A stretch of DNA of 64,000 bases from Anoplolepis gracilipes (Eukaryota > Arthropoda > Insecta > Hymenoptera > Formicidae), in assembly GCF_047496725.1 (NCBI RefSeq), contig NC_132977.1:7138501-7202500 (forward strand), read 5' to 3'. The position numbers and the translations under genes were made by a program. The first letter of the stretch is position 1. Every line of letters starts with the position of its first letter. The notes below the pieces were generated by a model. That model was not told where the DNA came from and made no database searches. It saw nothing but the letters and a program-made list of their open reading frames with translations. Below are positions 13,185 to 24,776 of this stretch, piece after piece.

Positions 13185-14814
13185 CTGTTTGACAGTAAAG
13201 TCTTAGTCGATAAGAATACTTTAAAAATTTGCTTCAAATTATTTCATTCGACATCCCACGATATTTATACCTAACATAGAATTGGAAAGCATTAAAACAA
13301 AGGACATATTATATCATCTTATTACTCTTACTATTTGTTTTTTATGCTCTATGCTCAAGATACCAGACAAAAGATAAGAAAAGACCAGAAAAGTACTTTT
13401 CGAGAAAATTTTAAATTTATTAGAATATTTAGTCATAGCTTTTGTTTTTCTTGAAAATTATTATTATTATTAATATTGTGTTGCAGAAGATATAATACAT
13501 AATTCCGTAAGTATTACAAAATAATAATAGTAAAACAAATGAATTCTTTCTGCGTGATAATCAACTAAGTTTAGATTAGGAGGCCCTTGTAGATCGATCG
13601 ATTCCCCCTTAAATTGTCAATTTTATCTTGTTATACGGATAACGAACGAGTTCGTAAACAGAGCCTGATAGACGCTTAAAACAGACCCTTAATTGAATTC
13701 ACACTTAGTCACTCTGCTTCGCTTACGAAAGAGCAAAGTCATCCGACACAGATTTTTTTCTGCCTTCTGCATCCCCTTGTTTTGAATAACCTATTGCATC
13801 GCTACTACTTAAGTAAGAGATACGAAGTGAGAGTAAATTAAATGTCAAATTGTTCGACATTTGCACTGTGTGAAGATCCCTCTATTTTACAACCTCATAA
13901 TTTAACATTGACGGTAATACAGTAGCTAATATAAAAAGATAAAAAAAAATATATTTTTCGCGTTTATTACTTTTGCCATTACATATTACTTGTCGAAAAA
14001 AACGTATATCTTTTAATTCTATTTAATTTCTTATTTTTAAAAAATATGATCATTTTTTAAAATATTTTCTTTCACTCTCTGATATACTAAAGAGATATTG
14101 TAACATTATACATTGTATTTGAAGGAAGACTGAACCTGCTTTGGGGTATTGCACCTATCTGTAGAGAGTCATAATTTCTTTAGAATTATAATTTTTCGAT
14201 ATTCGGAATATATTTAAATATCGTAAGAGAAGAATAGGTCAATGTTTACATCATTTCAAGCCAATGTATTTTTGGTTCGTTATTTCATACTTTAAATTTT
14301 TTTAGACACCGCTTTTCGCCTCTGTTGCCAATGTAACGCATGTAAACTTCGTACATTCGTATTAAATACAAATGTATTGTATGTTTTTACAAATCTTTAA
14401 TTTTTTATTATTATATTAACATCTACTTAAAATGCCGATGTGCTAAACCAAAATACTCATATTATACCATCTTATATATGCAACATTCTACAAGGTCTTA
14501 TCGTACTCGCTATTCCGCGCCTTCGTAGCCGAGTCGTTACATTATTCATGTTTAATATCATCAAGTATTTCATCCCCCTGACTAAAAGCAACCAGCCAGC
14601 CACCACCGGTGGCAGCGCTAATATTGCCAGGAGGGATGGACTCTGATGGACGGACAGCAACGATAACACCTTTGCACGGCATGTAAAGGAAGCTTTTTTT
14701 AAAGCCGGCCCTCGAAATATATATTTAAACCTTTCTTGCTCCTTAAATTATTCTGTGTTTTACCGTCAGCACTCTCTAGTTCTATTTTAAATAATTAAAG
14801 AATTTTATATATAA
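13185..14814. other. AT-rich spacer
   Basis: No gene is recognised. Overlapping frames at 14440-14669 on both strands span a small GC-richer segment near 14500-14650 and show no domain. Confidence 0.5.
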
Positions 14815-16383
14815 ATTCGCGCTCAAGTTATCATCTAGAGCTATCTGGTTATATTTGATAGATTTTTAAGTAAAAAATGCTTGTAAAGAGAAATATCTTT
14901 CATGACTGTAATTAATTGAATCAAACGCAATTTAACATAAAAAAATAAAGAAGCTTATATTCATATTTAACGATTATTTTTCGAAGCAGAAAAAAATAAT
15001 TGAGATTTCAATTTTGTAGTATATTGTAGTCAAAAAATTCTAATATGTATCTAAAAGTTTACGAAACTCGTAATACCTTTGGAAACATATACCTTATCGA
15101 ATCTTTAATATTTATTTTATTATTCCGAGTATGTTTTTCATAAAATCGATATCTACTACTCTTTTTAAAAACTGATATCTACTAAACCAAAAGTGATGAG
15201 AAGTTTCTTCTTGTTTTGACATCTTCATGAAGAATTAAAATTTTATAAGACAAATATAAAAGAATATCGTGTTCATAGAAGAATAACATATTTATATCAA
15301 GAGCAAGCGTCATAAATATAAATACGTACGGGAGGAAAAGAGCAAGGCTTTTAATCTCGATCGCGTCAAACTCGCGCGATTGTTATCCAGAGAGTTATCC
15401 GATTATATTTGATAGATCCTTAAAAAATGTCTATAGAAAGATATCAGTCAAAAAAATATTTGGCTCATGTAGATAGATTTCTAGAGGTCTCAATTAAAAT
15501 TTATCGCTACTTTTTGTATCTGTTAGAATGTTGTTTGTCACGTATAGAATTTATAGCAGTAATATTCTAGCAATACATCTAGAAAATTTAGATCCCATTG
15601 CCAAATATTAATCACAAATATAATTATCTTTGACAATAGGCTTTAAAGATAGGCATCACAGGAAAATTTTTCGTCTAAATTACACTAATAGTACATATAT
15701 AAATTCTGTCTCTGTCATTTAAATTGATTAAGTGCAAAATATATGCAGGATCGCAGTATGCTAATAATTTATCTGTTTCAGTTAATTTTTTATACCTAGA
15801 AAATTTTTGTTGAAGTTGTAAAATCATTTTTTTGAGTGATCTATAATTAATTGAATCAAACGAAGTCAAATTTTAACAAAAAAGCTTACATATTTAACGA
15901 TCACTTTTCGAAACAGACAAAAACATTTTCTACTGAGGTTTCGATCCTTTTGTAATACGTTGTAGCCCAAAAAATTTTAAAATTTTATCTAAAAGTTACT
16001 AAACTCTTAATACTTTGAAAGAGATATATGTATATCTTTTCGAATCTTTATTTTTATCTGAATATTTACTATTTAATTATCTTTAATTATCTTTATCTAT
16101 TCCGAATACGTTTTTTGTTTTGTAAAATTGATATCTACTACTCTTTTTAAAAACTGTCTATTAATCTATTGAATCAGAAATGACAGACATTTTCTTCCTA
16201 GTATTTGAACACACATCTTAATAAGAAATCGAAATTTTATAAGACAAGATAATATGTAAGAATATTATGTTCATATAAGAATATCATGTTCATTGTTGTA
16301 TTGTCAAGCGGGAGCGTCACAAGCATCAAATACACACGCGCGGGAGGAAGAGGGCAAGGCTTTTAATCCCGGTCGCGTCAAAC
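14815..16383 (+). repeat. Diverged tandem duplication, two ~0.55-kb units
   Basis: Unit 1 (about 14815-15369) and unit 2 (about 15370-16383) align along their length in the same orientation. Shared blocks include TTATATTTGATAGAT near each start, TTAATTGAATCAAACG, a 27-base identical block at 15148-15174 and 16130-16156, and a GC-richer end with CAAGGCTTTTAATC and TCGCGTCAAAC. Unit 2 is longer because a MITE of about 390 bp (15446-15838) sits inside it, so the duplication came before that insertion. No coding content is seen. Confidence 0.85.
15446..15838 (+). mobile_element. MITE family A, full-length copy 1
   Basis: A non-coding element of about 393 bp with short terminal inverted repeats, reading AGTCAAAAAAAT at the left end and ATTTTTTTGAGT at the right. 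It interrupts the second unit of the tandem duplication; the equivalent position in unit 1 (near 14895) is uninterrupted. Related copies are at 48267-48440 and 48600-48996. The 64-codon minus-strand frame across it (15675-15869) is repeat-derived, not a gene. Confidence 0.85.
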
Positions 16384-16860
16384 AAAATGCGGAAATAGAG
16401 TCGAAAGGATGTAGGGTTGAGGGACGAGAGAAACGAGTCGGTAGTCGGTAACGCGGCACGTTGTTGGCGTCCCGACGTCGCGGGGGACAGACGAGAGACG
16501 AGAGAGTCGCCGCCGCGTTCTCGGCGCGTCCCATCAGACTCGCCCTCCCCCCCTCTACCCCCCGTTCCAATTCTATCCGTGGGTCCGTCCGGCGCGATCG
16601 CTCTGCTATCTTCCCCCCTTTTCACCCCGCGCTATTCACTCGCGTTGCGGGGACCGACGGCGGCGAGTGAGTGGTGGTTAGGCATCATCCAACCCTGAAC
16701 CGAACTCGCCGACAATACGCCGGAAATTTCAGCGAACCCGCTCGCCTCCCGCACCCGCGCACCCGCCGAAGCTGACATCGGGCGCCGCTGATTTCCGCGG
16801 GGAGCACGAAGTCTGACTGTGTGTGCTCGGGTTAATATCGGGACGATGCCCTATCGGAAT
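16384..16860. other. CpG-rich patch
   Basis: A GC- and CpG-rich island follows the tandem duplication. It contains a run of C blocks at 16543-16563, which would be a G-quadruplex motif on the minus strand. Open frames run through it on both strands without protein-like features. A promoter or enhancer is possible. Confidence 0.4.
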
Positions 16861-18360
16861 ACAACCCAATTGGATACTATTATCGGTTGGTCTTGCAACC
16901 CGATTCGCACGTAATCGACGCGTCGATTGATTTCTATCTAAATGAAGAACACGAATTAAAATTATACGGGAATGGTTGGAAAAACAATTTTAATATCTGT
17001 GTTAAAACAGTATTTATTCTCCTCTTTTTAAAAGAAATTTTTTATTAGTTTTATTTCCTTGCAGAAAAATTAACAGCTTCTATTAATTTTTGTGAAATAT
17101 GATTATTTAAAAATTGATATAAATATGTGTAGTGTTTCAGGATGTCTATTCAAATCTTGTAAAAAAATTCCTTAAAAATTCCCTGATTTTCCAGATTTTT
17201 TTTCAAAATTCCAAATATGATCATCAAAATATTTAAGTAATTGCAATATTCGTAAAACATAATCTTCGTATATAACATTTGCATATAATATTATTGAATA
17301 AATCGTACATTATCAAACAAAATTCGAAACAAATTTCCTAAATTTCAATGAAATTCCATGGGACTTCTTTGATTTTTCCAGATACAAAAGAAATCCAGGT
17401 TTTTCATATTTTTTCACGAAGTACCACATCCTGTGTCCCACATCCTGTGTTCACACGATAATTATTATGTACTATAACATGAATTGATTGAAAAGCGAAT
17501 TTTTGACTTTTGCATTTGTCACTTTTACTTTGCCTTTAGAGAACGTTATCACAGCCATTAGTCAATCGAATTATTGTGCAAATGTAGATATCGAAAAAGG
17601 GAAACGGTCATACATAGTTTGCGAAATATAAAAAAAATATCAAGAGAGGTCAATGGATAATGCCATTTACCATTAATAATGATGGAAAGATATTTATCGT
17701 GATCAATCGAGAAATATTCTACGAACATTTTGATAAAGTTTTTTTTGCCCAGAGAGCATTCGTTTTTATTGCAATATTATTAATCACGTAAGAGTTGGAT
17801 AGAAAACATGTATGTATGTATGTGTTCATGTGAATCTTTCTATTATAAAATAAAGATGTGTTCGGAATAGATTGGCAGGAAGTACATCGACAGATTCAAA
17901 GTCATCCTAGACCGATCGGAGATTGACTGATTTCTTTGTCGACTCTTACGATATTCTCATTTTCTTGCAGAATTCCTTCACGGACATCTTTATTTCGTGC
18001 ATTCTGCAAATGCATAGAGACGCGAATCTCTTCAATCTGAGTCTCTATAATATAGAAAACTTTTTTCCCTACAATAATATATGCACTAAACTAATATATA
18101 TCTTTAACTCAAAATTTATATAATAATGAGACAAATATTAATTGTTCTTCAGAAGCTAAACAAGTATTTCATATTTTATATATCGGTAAGAAACATATGT
18201 TACTCTTCGTAAAGTTTGTCATTTCATTATTAATCTTTTTCTTGAAAAATTAACGGAAAATTGATCTTTCTTTTCCTAATTGATTTTTCTCACAGCAAGT
18301 CGTTTCACCGTAGCCTGTATTACCTCGAAAACTTTTAGAAGAACTGAAACTAGGTTAGGC
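16861..18360. other. AT-rich spacer
   Basis: No gene is recognised. A possible old repeat lies at about 17141-17434, bounded by CAGGATGT and ACATCCTG in inverted orientation, with the 3' side partly repeated (CACATCCTGTGT twice near 17425-17452). The short + frame at 17923-18123 has no recognisable feature. Confidence 0.4.
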
Positions 18361-18362
18361 CT

Positions 18363-18364
<2 letters not shown>

Positions 18365-18393
<29 letters not shown>
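18365..18393. repeat. (CA)n microsatellite
   Basis: Perfect CA dinucleotide repeat. Confidence 0.95.
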
Positions 18394-18397
<4 letters not shown>

Positions 18398-18559
18398 TTC
18401 ATACACACGTGTAACCCAGCGTAGAATAATCAGCAGCGCGACTCTCCCGCTGGTGAAAGAAGAAAGGAAGAAGAAAGTTACCAACAAGAGTCCAATCGCA
18501 GACATGGTATTGTGCTCGGGCGGTTGCAGCGGCAACGGCAGCAATGCCGCTGGCATCAC

Positions 18560-18688
18560 CGGGGGTTGCTGAAAGAGAGAAGAGCGGGAGAGTGAGAGGG
18601 TCACGAAGAAAGAGGCGGAAAAGAGGAGAAAAGAGAGAGGGAGATAGATATGGGGAAACAGAGAGGCAAAACGACCAAGGGGAAAGAC

Positions 18689-18754
<66 letters not shown>

Positions 18755-18782
18755 AGAGAGAGAGAGAGAGGAGAGAGAAGAG
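18560..18782. repeat. Long purine (GA-rich) tract
   Basis: More than 200 bases almost entirely of A and G on the + strand, with near-perfect (GA)n from about 18687 to 18778. It produces long serine/leucine-rich minus-strand frames and R/E-rich + frames that are artefacts. GA repeats bind GAGA factor in flies (established knowledge); function here is unknown. Confidence 0.9.
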
Positions 18783-20820
18783 TGGTGCGCTGCATGGCTC
18801 TTCGTAGCGATCATTAATCACGTTCTCGTGTCACGGCTAGCACCACGCCGCCAGGGGTACCTTACTAAGGGTATACGGCAATGGTATGGGGCTACTAAGG
18901 GGAGGGCCAGGATGCTCCCGCTCTTCTGATCACGCTGAAGACCGAGAGCAGCCAGCCTCCGCGGACGACACGGAGACAGGACGATTACCATTATCGTCGC
19001 CCGCAAGAAGCGGGCGCGTGAATAATATTGCACGAGACATTATCGCGCACGCGTGAATGCCGGATGATACCGAGATTATTCCTATGAAGGTTGTCATTAC
19101 ACGCGACCGCAACAGACTACGCATCCGCAATAAAACGATGATTTTCAAAGAAGATTGCCTCAGAACGACGTAATATCAAGATTAGAGTGCTGAAATTGAA
19201 GTGTCTTTATTATGTATCTAAAAACTTCTCATAATTAGATTCGTTAATTAACACGAGTATTATCAAATGACATTGCATGAGCGTTATCTCATCACGGGTA
19301 TGACGTATGACAGAACAAAAGAAACACATTTTTATATCAACATCCACATACGACCTACTTTGTGTCTCGAATCTTCGATATTTGCGATAGCTATAAAATT
19401 TGAAAGAAAGAGACGCAACACGTGTTACGATTTTCGATCCTACTTTCGTTTTGACCGTATCAAAACGCTGTCAGCTTAGGCATTGTTTCGCTCTTAACCC
19501 TTTACCCTCTTGCCCGACAGTAGACGGGTCATAAATAAGTCACTGGCATGCCTTCGTGCTCCCGTTGCAGAAAGATTTATTTGCACGTGCAGGTACTTTG
19601 CAAATTGCCGTGACGGGACGTGAAAGTTAATGGAAGGAATTCCTTTTCTTTATTTCTTCGTAGAAAAGGTGCCACCCTTTCTCTACGCCATTTCTCGATG
19701 CACTTGTAACTACCAATTATAATAATATAATTTATCGAAAGATATATTACCTTTGAGATTAATCTCTTTTTTTTTTTATACGCGCAACGCATGTCATCTT
19801 GAGAGATATACGAATAAAAATAAAAAAAACAAAGTAAATATATATGGGCACAACAGTACGCACAGTTTGTTGAAATTTATAATAAAGTGTCTTATACATA
19901 CGTACGGTAACTTTCATTCACAACGGACTTGCTACTTTACATAATGTAAAAAAAGAATTGCGATCTCGCAGATATGAACTCTCGATACGGATAATCTCGA
20001 TAAGGATGAAACTAAATAATCATTGCTTTCGGCATTATGCATGAAACACCACCATGGTGTTTGCCATGGTGAAGGATGAGCATGCGTGATTCCACACACG
20101 GCCCAACTCCTAATTACTTGGAGATAAATATCACTCGGCGCTTACGAATAGCGTGCTCCTGCAGTGCCGTCTGAAAGATCGTCAGTCAAACCAGCGAGCT
20201 ATGGTTGGATGTTATCGCGAGCTGTAGTAATCTTTAATTATACTGATTTTGGGCTAAAGATGCATTTAAAACGCAAGGTGAAAGCAGTTTAATTCACTTT
20301 TTCATATCGTTCACACCGATAACGATGTTAATATTTAACTTTGATTTTCATTTTATAGATATAATTATTTCATGTAAAAATTTTTTGTACTTTTGGATAA
20401 AGTCTCAGTATATTAAAGATTATCTTATTTATCTTAATATGATTTAGACAATGTTTACAAATAATGCATTCAAATATAAAAAGATTGTTTTAATAAAAGT
20501 GTATTTAAAATCTTTATTCTGTATGAAATAATTATGAATAATCTACTATATAATTATTAATAAAATTGTAATTCAAGTATTTTATAAGAAATGTGAAAAA
20601 TAGTTCTACAGATTAAATAAAAAGTCGAGACGATGTTTTTCATTTTCTCTTTAGATACCGCTTTATCGAATTTACTTTCAATTTAGATAAAATCATCTTT
20701 ATTTTAAAAATTCAAAAACATCTCTATCTAATAACAATATCAGTGTATAAGGTATTGTTCTCCTAATTAAATTAATAGTTAGAATAAGCTACGCAGCGCA
20801 TAACATTAATCCTCATGGTA
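18783..20820. other. Mixed-composition spacer
   Basis: A moderately GC-rich part at 18783-19150 gives way to AT-rich DNA. A second GC-balanced stretch lies at 20040-20230 and includes two CCATGG sites. No gene is recognised. Confidence 0.4.
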
Positions 20821-20888
20821 TTAGTAACACGTTGAAGACTTGAGCCGAGATCCCAAAGAGAAAGAGGAACGCAGAGAGAAATGTTGGG

Positions 20889-20901
20889 AGAGAGAGGAGA
20901 A

Positions 20902-20939
<38 letters not shown>
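20889..20939. repeat. (GA)n microsatellite
   Basis: GA repeat, nearly perfect in its last 30 bases. Confidence 0.9.
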
Positions 20940-20941
<2 letters not shown>

Positions 20942-21134
20942 ATCTCTTATGAGAGCACTGAGAGAGTCTGAAGGACGACAACACTAAGAGTTCAAGCCAC
21001 GTTAAGGTTTCAGGATAGCAGGATATTATGCCTTCAGAATGGTAGACCAACCGGAAGAAGATGAGAAGTAGAGCATAGCTGGGAATACTGGAAGAGGCAC
21101 TTTGAAGTGTCCAAGAAGGGTAAGTTTATACCCT

Positions 21135-21310
21135 CACTCTTTCTACCCTCTCTCTTTCTCTCCCTGTATTCTACTCCCCCTTTCTCCCACTCTTATCGCT
21201 TCCGCTTTTTTTTTTTTTTTACATCTTCTCTTTTTCCTTCCTTGCTTTCTCTTTCTCTTCTGCTTTGTCTTTGTCTCTCTTTCTCCTCTTCGATCTCCTC
21301 CTCTTTATCG
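21135..21310. repeat. Pyrimidine-rich tract with poly-T
   Basis: A C/T-rich low-complexity stretch including a T run near 21208-21220. The two + frames here (21102-21338) are phenylalanine/leucine/serine-rich artefacts of it. Confidence 0.8.
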
Positions 21311-21826
21311 ATCCTTTTATTCTAATTTCAAGATCTAAACTAAATGATTATAATAAATTACTTCCAGAATATGTTGACAGCTTATAATGGCAAAGTCACG
21401 TTAACCCACTAATGTGTTATTGAGAGGCATAGTAATTTTCTATTCATCGATCTCTATCATCCAACAACTACCTAATAAATTTTTTGTCTCAAAAGATTCT
21501 GCAGTAAATTTGGATTTGATATATAGATTGGGTAAAGTATGATATATATATGTATAATGCAATTCAGCGTGAATGATTTTTTTAGACAACTATGTTAGCA
21601 TGCAACCCGGTAGTACCAGGAGAACGCCGGATATTACGACAGCTGATGGGGACAGAGCTCGTGGAACGATCAATAATATAATACCACGTCGCCCCAGGTA
21701 CCACCATGCTATCACACCATCAAACATCGTGCTTCCCATACCTCGAGATCTGCTTAGCCTTTTTATCTACACACGCGCGCTATTGCATGTTCTTTTTTTT
21801 AGAATTCGTGCAAATGTGAGAATCGA

Positions 21827-21828
<2 letters not shown>

Positions 21829-21874
<46 letters not shown>
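21829..21874. repeat. (TG)n microsatellite
   Basis: About 22 uninterrupted TG units. The + frame at 21573-21989 runs through it and is not supported as a gene. Confidence 0.95.
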
Positions 21875-21875
<1 letters not shown>

Positions 21876-21889
21876 ACAATAGTTAAAGC

Positions 21890-24122
21890 CCTAAAAAATA
21901 CATCTTTTCGCGAAATAAATAAAAAAGAGAATTTTATTAAGAAATTTTATTATTTTCGAAATGAGATATCGTGCTGGAGGACAATATAAATGCATTATAT
22001 AAGTTTATTAATTTACTTTGATAAGCTTAATTAATTTTTTAGTGTACTTGCTTGTAAAATTAAGCATACTGATACATGTAAAATAATGAAAGATTGTTAT
22101 ACAGACAAGAGATACAGAAAGGAGATTAAATATTTATGGGGCTAAATATTGATTCGTTAAGTTTGTTCATAATGAGAGATATCAAATTTAATAAAGGTAT
22201 TATAAATATTATTTCTCTTTGCAATTGCATGATAGTGTAAGTAAAATATTTTCAATGATAAAAGCAAAGAAACTTAACTAACATATTAAGTTAATAAATT
22301 CTTTATATGTTTTATCAATCTTAATAATCTTTATAAATCGTTAAAAATAAAAAATAACATCACAATCATGCAGATTAACTTACAATTAGAAATAATTACT
22401 TTATATGTGTTGTAATTAAAAAATTATTAACTTCTTTACATTTAGTAATTCTTGCTTTGCTTTAATGATTTATTTTAATATATGTGCATAGAGCTTTGCA
22501 ATTTTTAATTTTAAAAAAGTGATTATAAAAGAACGCCGATTTTGATTACATTTATTTCAAAATAACGATATATTAATACCTCAAAAGCTTCACAAAAAAT
22601 TTTGAAAATTAAATATACAGCTTCCTTAAATTTTTACTGATAACAGCTTATATATTGATACATTTTGTTCCTGTACTTTCTTCAGACACTTTCAGTGACA
22701 TCTAGTTCCCCGAACGATATCAAGAAGCGAATAATATGAAATCTCATACACTTTCTTATATTTACCTTATGTTTCAAATATATATACAAAATAAATAATC
22801 AATTAATATTTTGTAGCTTTATGTCATACAACTTAATGCAACTTATTGTTAGTTTGAAGAAATAAAATATGTTTTATCTTACAGATTGCTGTATTCAATA
22901 GCAGAGAGTTGTTAGATACTGCCGGTAAAATCACTCTGTGATCTGTGTTTTATTGTGTATTATTCGTATTATATCTATAAATTATCAAAAATAATAATGC
23001 CAGAATAAATTTTTAACACAATTTTGATATATATATTTTTATTTTTACAATACTTTATAAAAATGATTAAATTATAATACAAAATAAGTTCTGCTATTTT
23101 ATCTAAAAAAAACTATATTTTATTCTCCGAAATTATTTAAAGAAAAATAAAATAAAATTTTATTAAAGACTATTTTCCCTCTCTATTGAGAATAATATAC
23201 ATAAAAATATGCTTAAAAATATTCCAATAATAATAATATTAATGTTTATAATATATGTTAAAAAATAAAAAAAGATTACACATAATAAAATAAATGAAAC
23301 ATAATTACGTTTATATACGCAGGACGTATTTTTGATTCATAATAATAAATTTTATAAATGCAGTATAGTGATTTTAACGGCAGCTAAATGGGTATAGCTA
23401 CATAATTCTCTGTAACTTCAGGACAGATGCAGATGGCGGTATCGGACAGAGTGATAAGTGTTTGTTATGAAAAACATTGGGATACTTTCAGAAGAGAGAG
23501 AGAGAAACTTCTTTCTATTAAATATATTTAATATATTGTTATTAAATATAAACTATAATTTTTAGAGAAAGAAAAAGAGAGGAAGGAAGAAATAAATGTA
23601 TTATATATACATTTCGTTTAACAAAATTTTATTAACTCTTCTTCTTTTTCAAATCTATTTTTATTTTGTTGTTAGTATCTAAAGGATTTTTTTATTTATA
23701 TTCTCTCATGAGTTTTTGACAGATAAATTAAAATTGAGATTATAATAAGTCGCAGCGAAAAGACTTAAATATTGGAAATAAAATGAAATACATTTATTAT
23801 ACTTATCATATAGTCATTTTTTTCTAATATAAGCAGCAATTGGTTTTATTAACTAAAAAGTTCTATACAACATGACTATCAATTTTATTACATTCGTCTT
23901 ATTACAAGTATTAATTAAAATATTTTATAAAGTGTTTTATAGAAAATGGTTATCGTTATATATTGACTTTTTAACAATGATATAACACTATGATACATTA
24001 TACAAAAGTAGGTAATAATTTTAATTATTTGCATTTATGTGTTTTATTTAGTTATGTATTATTATATTACTATATATCAAGTAAAAAAGACTATATTCCA
24101 TAAAGTCCGATGAAATACAATG
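21890..24122. other. AT-rich spacer
   Basis: Very AT-rich DNA with many short A/T runs. No open frame, RNA or element is recognised. Confidence 0.5.
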
Positions 24123-24525
24123 TATAGGGTGCCCAATAATAAACCGTATGACTTTTCATGTACAGATAGAGCGAGTTAAGACTGAATAGAAAAGTATCCC
24201 AATAATTAGTGAGAAATTAAAAAAGATCAACTATCCCTAGAACATGAGGATCTAGCGTTATATAGCCGTTATCATTTATAGAGCGCTCCTTCCACAACTT
24301 TGTCACGCACATAGCGATTATGTAACTAATGGACTGTCTCTTCTCGCCACGTGCTAATACTCCCATGAATTGGTTATTCTTTTTTAATTTCTTATTCTTC
24401 TTAATTATTCTTTTTTCTTATTAATTATTATAATTGCAATACGATAGAGGACTTTTCTACTTATAATTAATTTAACTCGCTCCACCTGCACCCAAGATGT
24501 GATATGGTTATTATTAGACACTGTA
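24123..24525. mobile_element. mariner-like MITE, ~0.4 kb
   Basis: Imperfect inverted repeats of about 85 bp lie at 24125-24213 and 24440-24523. Aligned, they share AATAATAAACC/AATAATAACC, GAGCGAGTTAA, and TAGAAAAGT with small gaps. The element is flanked by TA on both sides, as expected for Tc1/mariner insertion. There is no transposase frame inside, so it is a non-autonomous remnant. It ends about 150 bp from the mir-993 hairpin. Confidence 0.7.
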
Positions 24526-24679
24526 TGTATGCGATAAATAATATATTCTATTTAATTATTTTCACTTTGCACTTATAACTCTTGATATTTTAGCACAAAA
24601 TATTCTAATCTGTAGATTCTCGGATGCTATTATTTAGGCATTATCTAAATATAGCGTTACTCATTGCAATCTAGAGTCG

Positions 24680-24776
24680 CGTGGCATGTCATCCGTAAGA
24701 TACCTGTAGAGTCGAGCTTCTGATATTTACATTCTACAAAAGCCCGGATCTACAGGGTAGATCACGAATGTGCCTA
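24680..24776 (-). ncRNA. mir-993: mir-993 microRNA precursor
   Basis: On the minus strand the 5' arm (24737-24759) reads TACCCTGTAGATCCGGGC followed by TTTTG, and the 3' arm (24698-24720) reads GAAGCTCGACTCTACAGG followed by TATCT. These are the two mature products of insect miR-993, a miR-10-family member. The 5' arm differs from miR-10 after TACCCTGTAGATCCG, and the 3' arm is the miR-993 sequence with, from memory, a single change at position 9 outside the seed. The fold is convincing: the arms pair with one small bulge and one two-base internal loop, the terminal loop is about 16 nt, and the lower stem continues through GGCA/TGCC after a three-base bulge. It is transcribed opposite to Dfd and the zen relic. 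The family acts post-transcriptionally through Argonaute; targets cannot be read here. Confidence 0.94.

Noticed and set aside
15675..15869. 64-codon minus ORF that recurs as similar sequence at 48.6 kb
   Set aside because: The recurrence is due to the MITE family, not to a conserved gene.
17141..17434. Possible transposon bounded by CAGGATGT/ACATCCTG
   Set aside because: The inverted ends are only about eight bases, and there is no second copy in the window to support it; mentioned only in the spacer note.
18362..18821. 140-150-codon minus-strand ORFs
   Set aside because: Mostly serine/leucine repeats translated from the GA tract and (CA)n.
24737..24759. Calling the miRNA mir-10
   Set aside because: The 5' arm shares TACCCTGTAGATCCG with miR-10 but then reads GGCTTTTG, and the 3' arm is the miR-993 sequence. 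No separate mir-10 hairpin was found in the window.
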